DNA from: Rubrivivax sp.
GTDB taxonomy: Bacteria; Pseudomonadota; Gammaproteobacteria; Burkholderiales; Burkholderiaceae_C
Direction: 5' to 3'
Length of the DNA stretch: 64,000 nt
Assembly: GCA_016719535.1 (NCBI GenBank)
Contig: JADJYX010000039.1
Location: 43,081-107,080, forward strand
Shown here: piece by piece, positions 63,032 to 64,000 of the stretch
How positions within the stretch are numbered: position 1 is the stretch's first letter
Layout of the letters: every line of letters begins with the position of its first letter
Made by a program: the position numbers and the translations under genes
The notes under the pieces: model-generated
Told to the model about the DNA's origin: nothing
The model's database searches: none
The model's input: the letters and a program-made list of their open reading frames with translations, nothing else

Positions 63032-64000
63032 TGGCCGCTGCAGTCGAGCTCACCCCGCGCTCGGTGCCGGCGCGGCGTGCCGGGCCGTGGGCCTGTGGCG
63101 TGGTGCACCTGGGCGCCAGCGGGCACGCTGGCAGCGCCTCACGCTGGTCGGTCCGCCGGCGCCGCGGGCGGCTCGCCCTTGCCCGCCCTTGGCCTTGGAA
63201 CCGCAGGAGCAGCAGGCGCTGCTGGACACCCTGAACAGCGAACGCTTCGCCGACACCGCGCCGGCGACCGTGCACGCCACGCTGCTCGACGAGGGCCAGT
63301 ACCTCGGCTCGGTGCGCACCATGTACCGGCTGCTGGCGGCCAACGGCGGCTGCCGCGAGCGGCGCAACCAGCCCACCCACCCGGCCTACACCAAGCCCGA
63401 ATTGCTGGCGGTCGCGCCCAATCAGGTTTGGTCGGGGACATCACCAAACTCAAGGGGCCGGCCAAGTGGACCTGCTTCCACCTGTACGTGATCCTGGACA
63501 TCTTCAGCCGCTTCGTCGTGGGCTGGCTCATCGCCCCGCGCGAGTGCTCCGAACTCGCCCAGCAACTCATCGCCGACACCGTCGCGCGGCACGATGTCGA
63601 ACCCGGCATGCTGACCCTGCATGCCGACCGAGGTGCGGCCATGCGCTCCAAGCCGGTGGCCAGCCTGCTGGTCGATCTGGACGTGGCCAAGAGCCACAGC
63701 CGACCTCACGTCTCCGACGACAACCCGTACTCTTTTTTTCAAGCCAAGACCATGAAGTACAGGCCCGAGTTCTCCGCGCGCTTCGGCTGCATCGAGGACG
63801 CACGATCCCACTGTCAAGCCTTCTTCGCCTGGTACAACGACCAGCATCGCCACAGCGGCATCGGCCACATGACGCCGCACAGCGTTCACTACGGACTGGC
63901 GATGGAGCTGCGCGTCATACGACAAGCCGCCCTGGATGCTGCATTCCTGGCCAACCCCAACCGGTTCAAGAACAAGCGCCCGCAGTTGCCGCCAACCGCC
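63028..64000 (+). pseudogene. IS3-family transposase OrfB, frameshifted and partial
   Basis: Pieces in three frames cover the OrfB integrase: TPATVHATLLDEGQYLGSVRTM-type HTH_21 region, AVAPNQVWS (first Asp lost in the shift near 63435), LDIFSRFVVGWLI, LTLHADRGAAM (second Asp) and the C-terminal AFFAWYNDQHRHSGIGHMTP. Where relatives have the third catalytic residue (YSE-x-x-FKTMKY) this copy reads YSFFQAKTMKY, so the Glu is missing. Shifts lie near 63045-63070 and 63430-63440. The gene runs off the right edge. Confidence 0.8.

Larger units (their letters stand above)
62468..64000 (+). mobile_element. IS3-family insertion sequence, cut by the right edge
   Basis: The left end starts near TGACCTGCGACACC at 62468, just inside the istB relic. 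It carries the usual overlapping orfA and orfB in the plus direction. The right end is outside the window. Confidence 0.75.

Noticed and set aside
1..64000. CRISPR arrays, tRNA and rRNA genes
   Set aside because: No regularly spaced repeats and no tRNA or rRNA-like stretches were noticed by reading; a covariance-model scan was not possible here.

Overview
The window is a high-GC (about 70% by eye) proteobacterial chromosome segment. Codon use and gene content (Mla-type lipid transport, polyphosphate:AMP phosphotransferase, ArgP/ArgO, YghU, ECF sigma with a DUF1109 partner, ftsZ-like sequence of beta-proteobacterial type) suggest Burkholderiales of the Rubrivivax/Leptothrix/Ideonella kind. This is inference from family recognition; no rRNA or tRNA was noticed to fix the taxon.

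1-18.5 kb is compact and intact: a MlaE/MlaD pair, an alpha/beta hydrolase, a hemerythrin, a cyclase-STAND-TPR regulator, a UbiA-type prenyltransferase, and a tight minus-strand operon of arsenosugar type (disulfide oxidoreductase, radical SAM ArsS, DUF547 protein, two glycosyltransferases joined by ATGA overlaps). After these come an ECF sigma/DUF1109 pair, a cyclase-FHA protein, pap, a BciA/DVR-like reductase and two glutathione S-transferases.

18.4-24.9 kb is a lower-GC island bounded by a 51-bp near-perfect direct repeat made of the 3' end of the second gst gene. It carries an IS5-family element and a four-gene minus-strand operon: a secreted protein with a PEP-CTERM-like tail, a radical SAM/SPASM enzyme, a Tat-lipoprotein-like WD40 protein with a dense CxC cysteine cluster, and a small lipoprotein. 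This looks like an enzyme/substrate pair for peptide modification and is the best candidate for an undescribed system here.

24.9-31.8 kb is again ordinary housekeeping and transport (M23 peptidase, nucleoside hydrolase, thioesterase, ArgP with its divergent exporter, ferric-reductase-like flavoprotein, FmdE-like protein). 31.8-42.2 kb has a P450 relic, a flavocytochrome c-like sulfide dehydrogenase flavoprotein, a beta-propeller protein, a frameshifted phosphodiester glycosidase-like gene, a spondin-domain protein and a two-component pair whose kinase is frameshifted.

42.6-57.2 kb is a rearranged, decaying block. It holds two direct copies of an approximately 0.85-1.1 kb segment (a secreted protein gene with its leader) around an oleate hydratase/wax-ester-synthase operon in which every gene carries one frameshift, and an IS1182-family element. 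Two ftsZ 3' relics, each with the same terminator hairpin, flank a redox module (ferredoxin-type reductase, cytochrome b-like membrane protein, decaheme cytochrome c) and an internally deleted P-type ATPase.

57.2-64 kb is a wrecked type I restriction locus: a 5'-truncated hsdM, a DUF1016 nuclease, a small ORF, and an in-frame hsdS::hsdR chimera with a stop codon. It is cut by an IS21-type end, which is itself interrupted by an IS3-family element running off the right edge. Frameshifts are absent before about 31.8 kb and frequent afterwards, so either real decay or lower assembly quality has to be considered for the second half.
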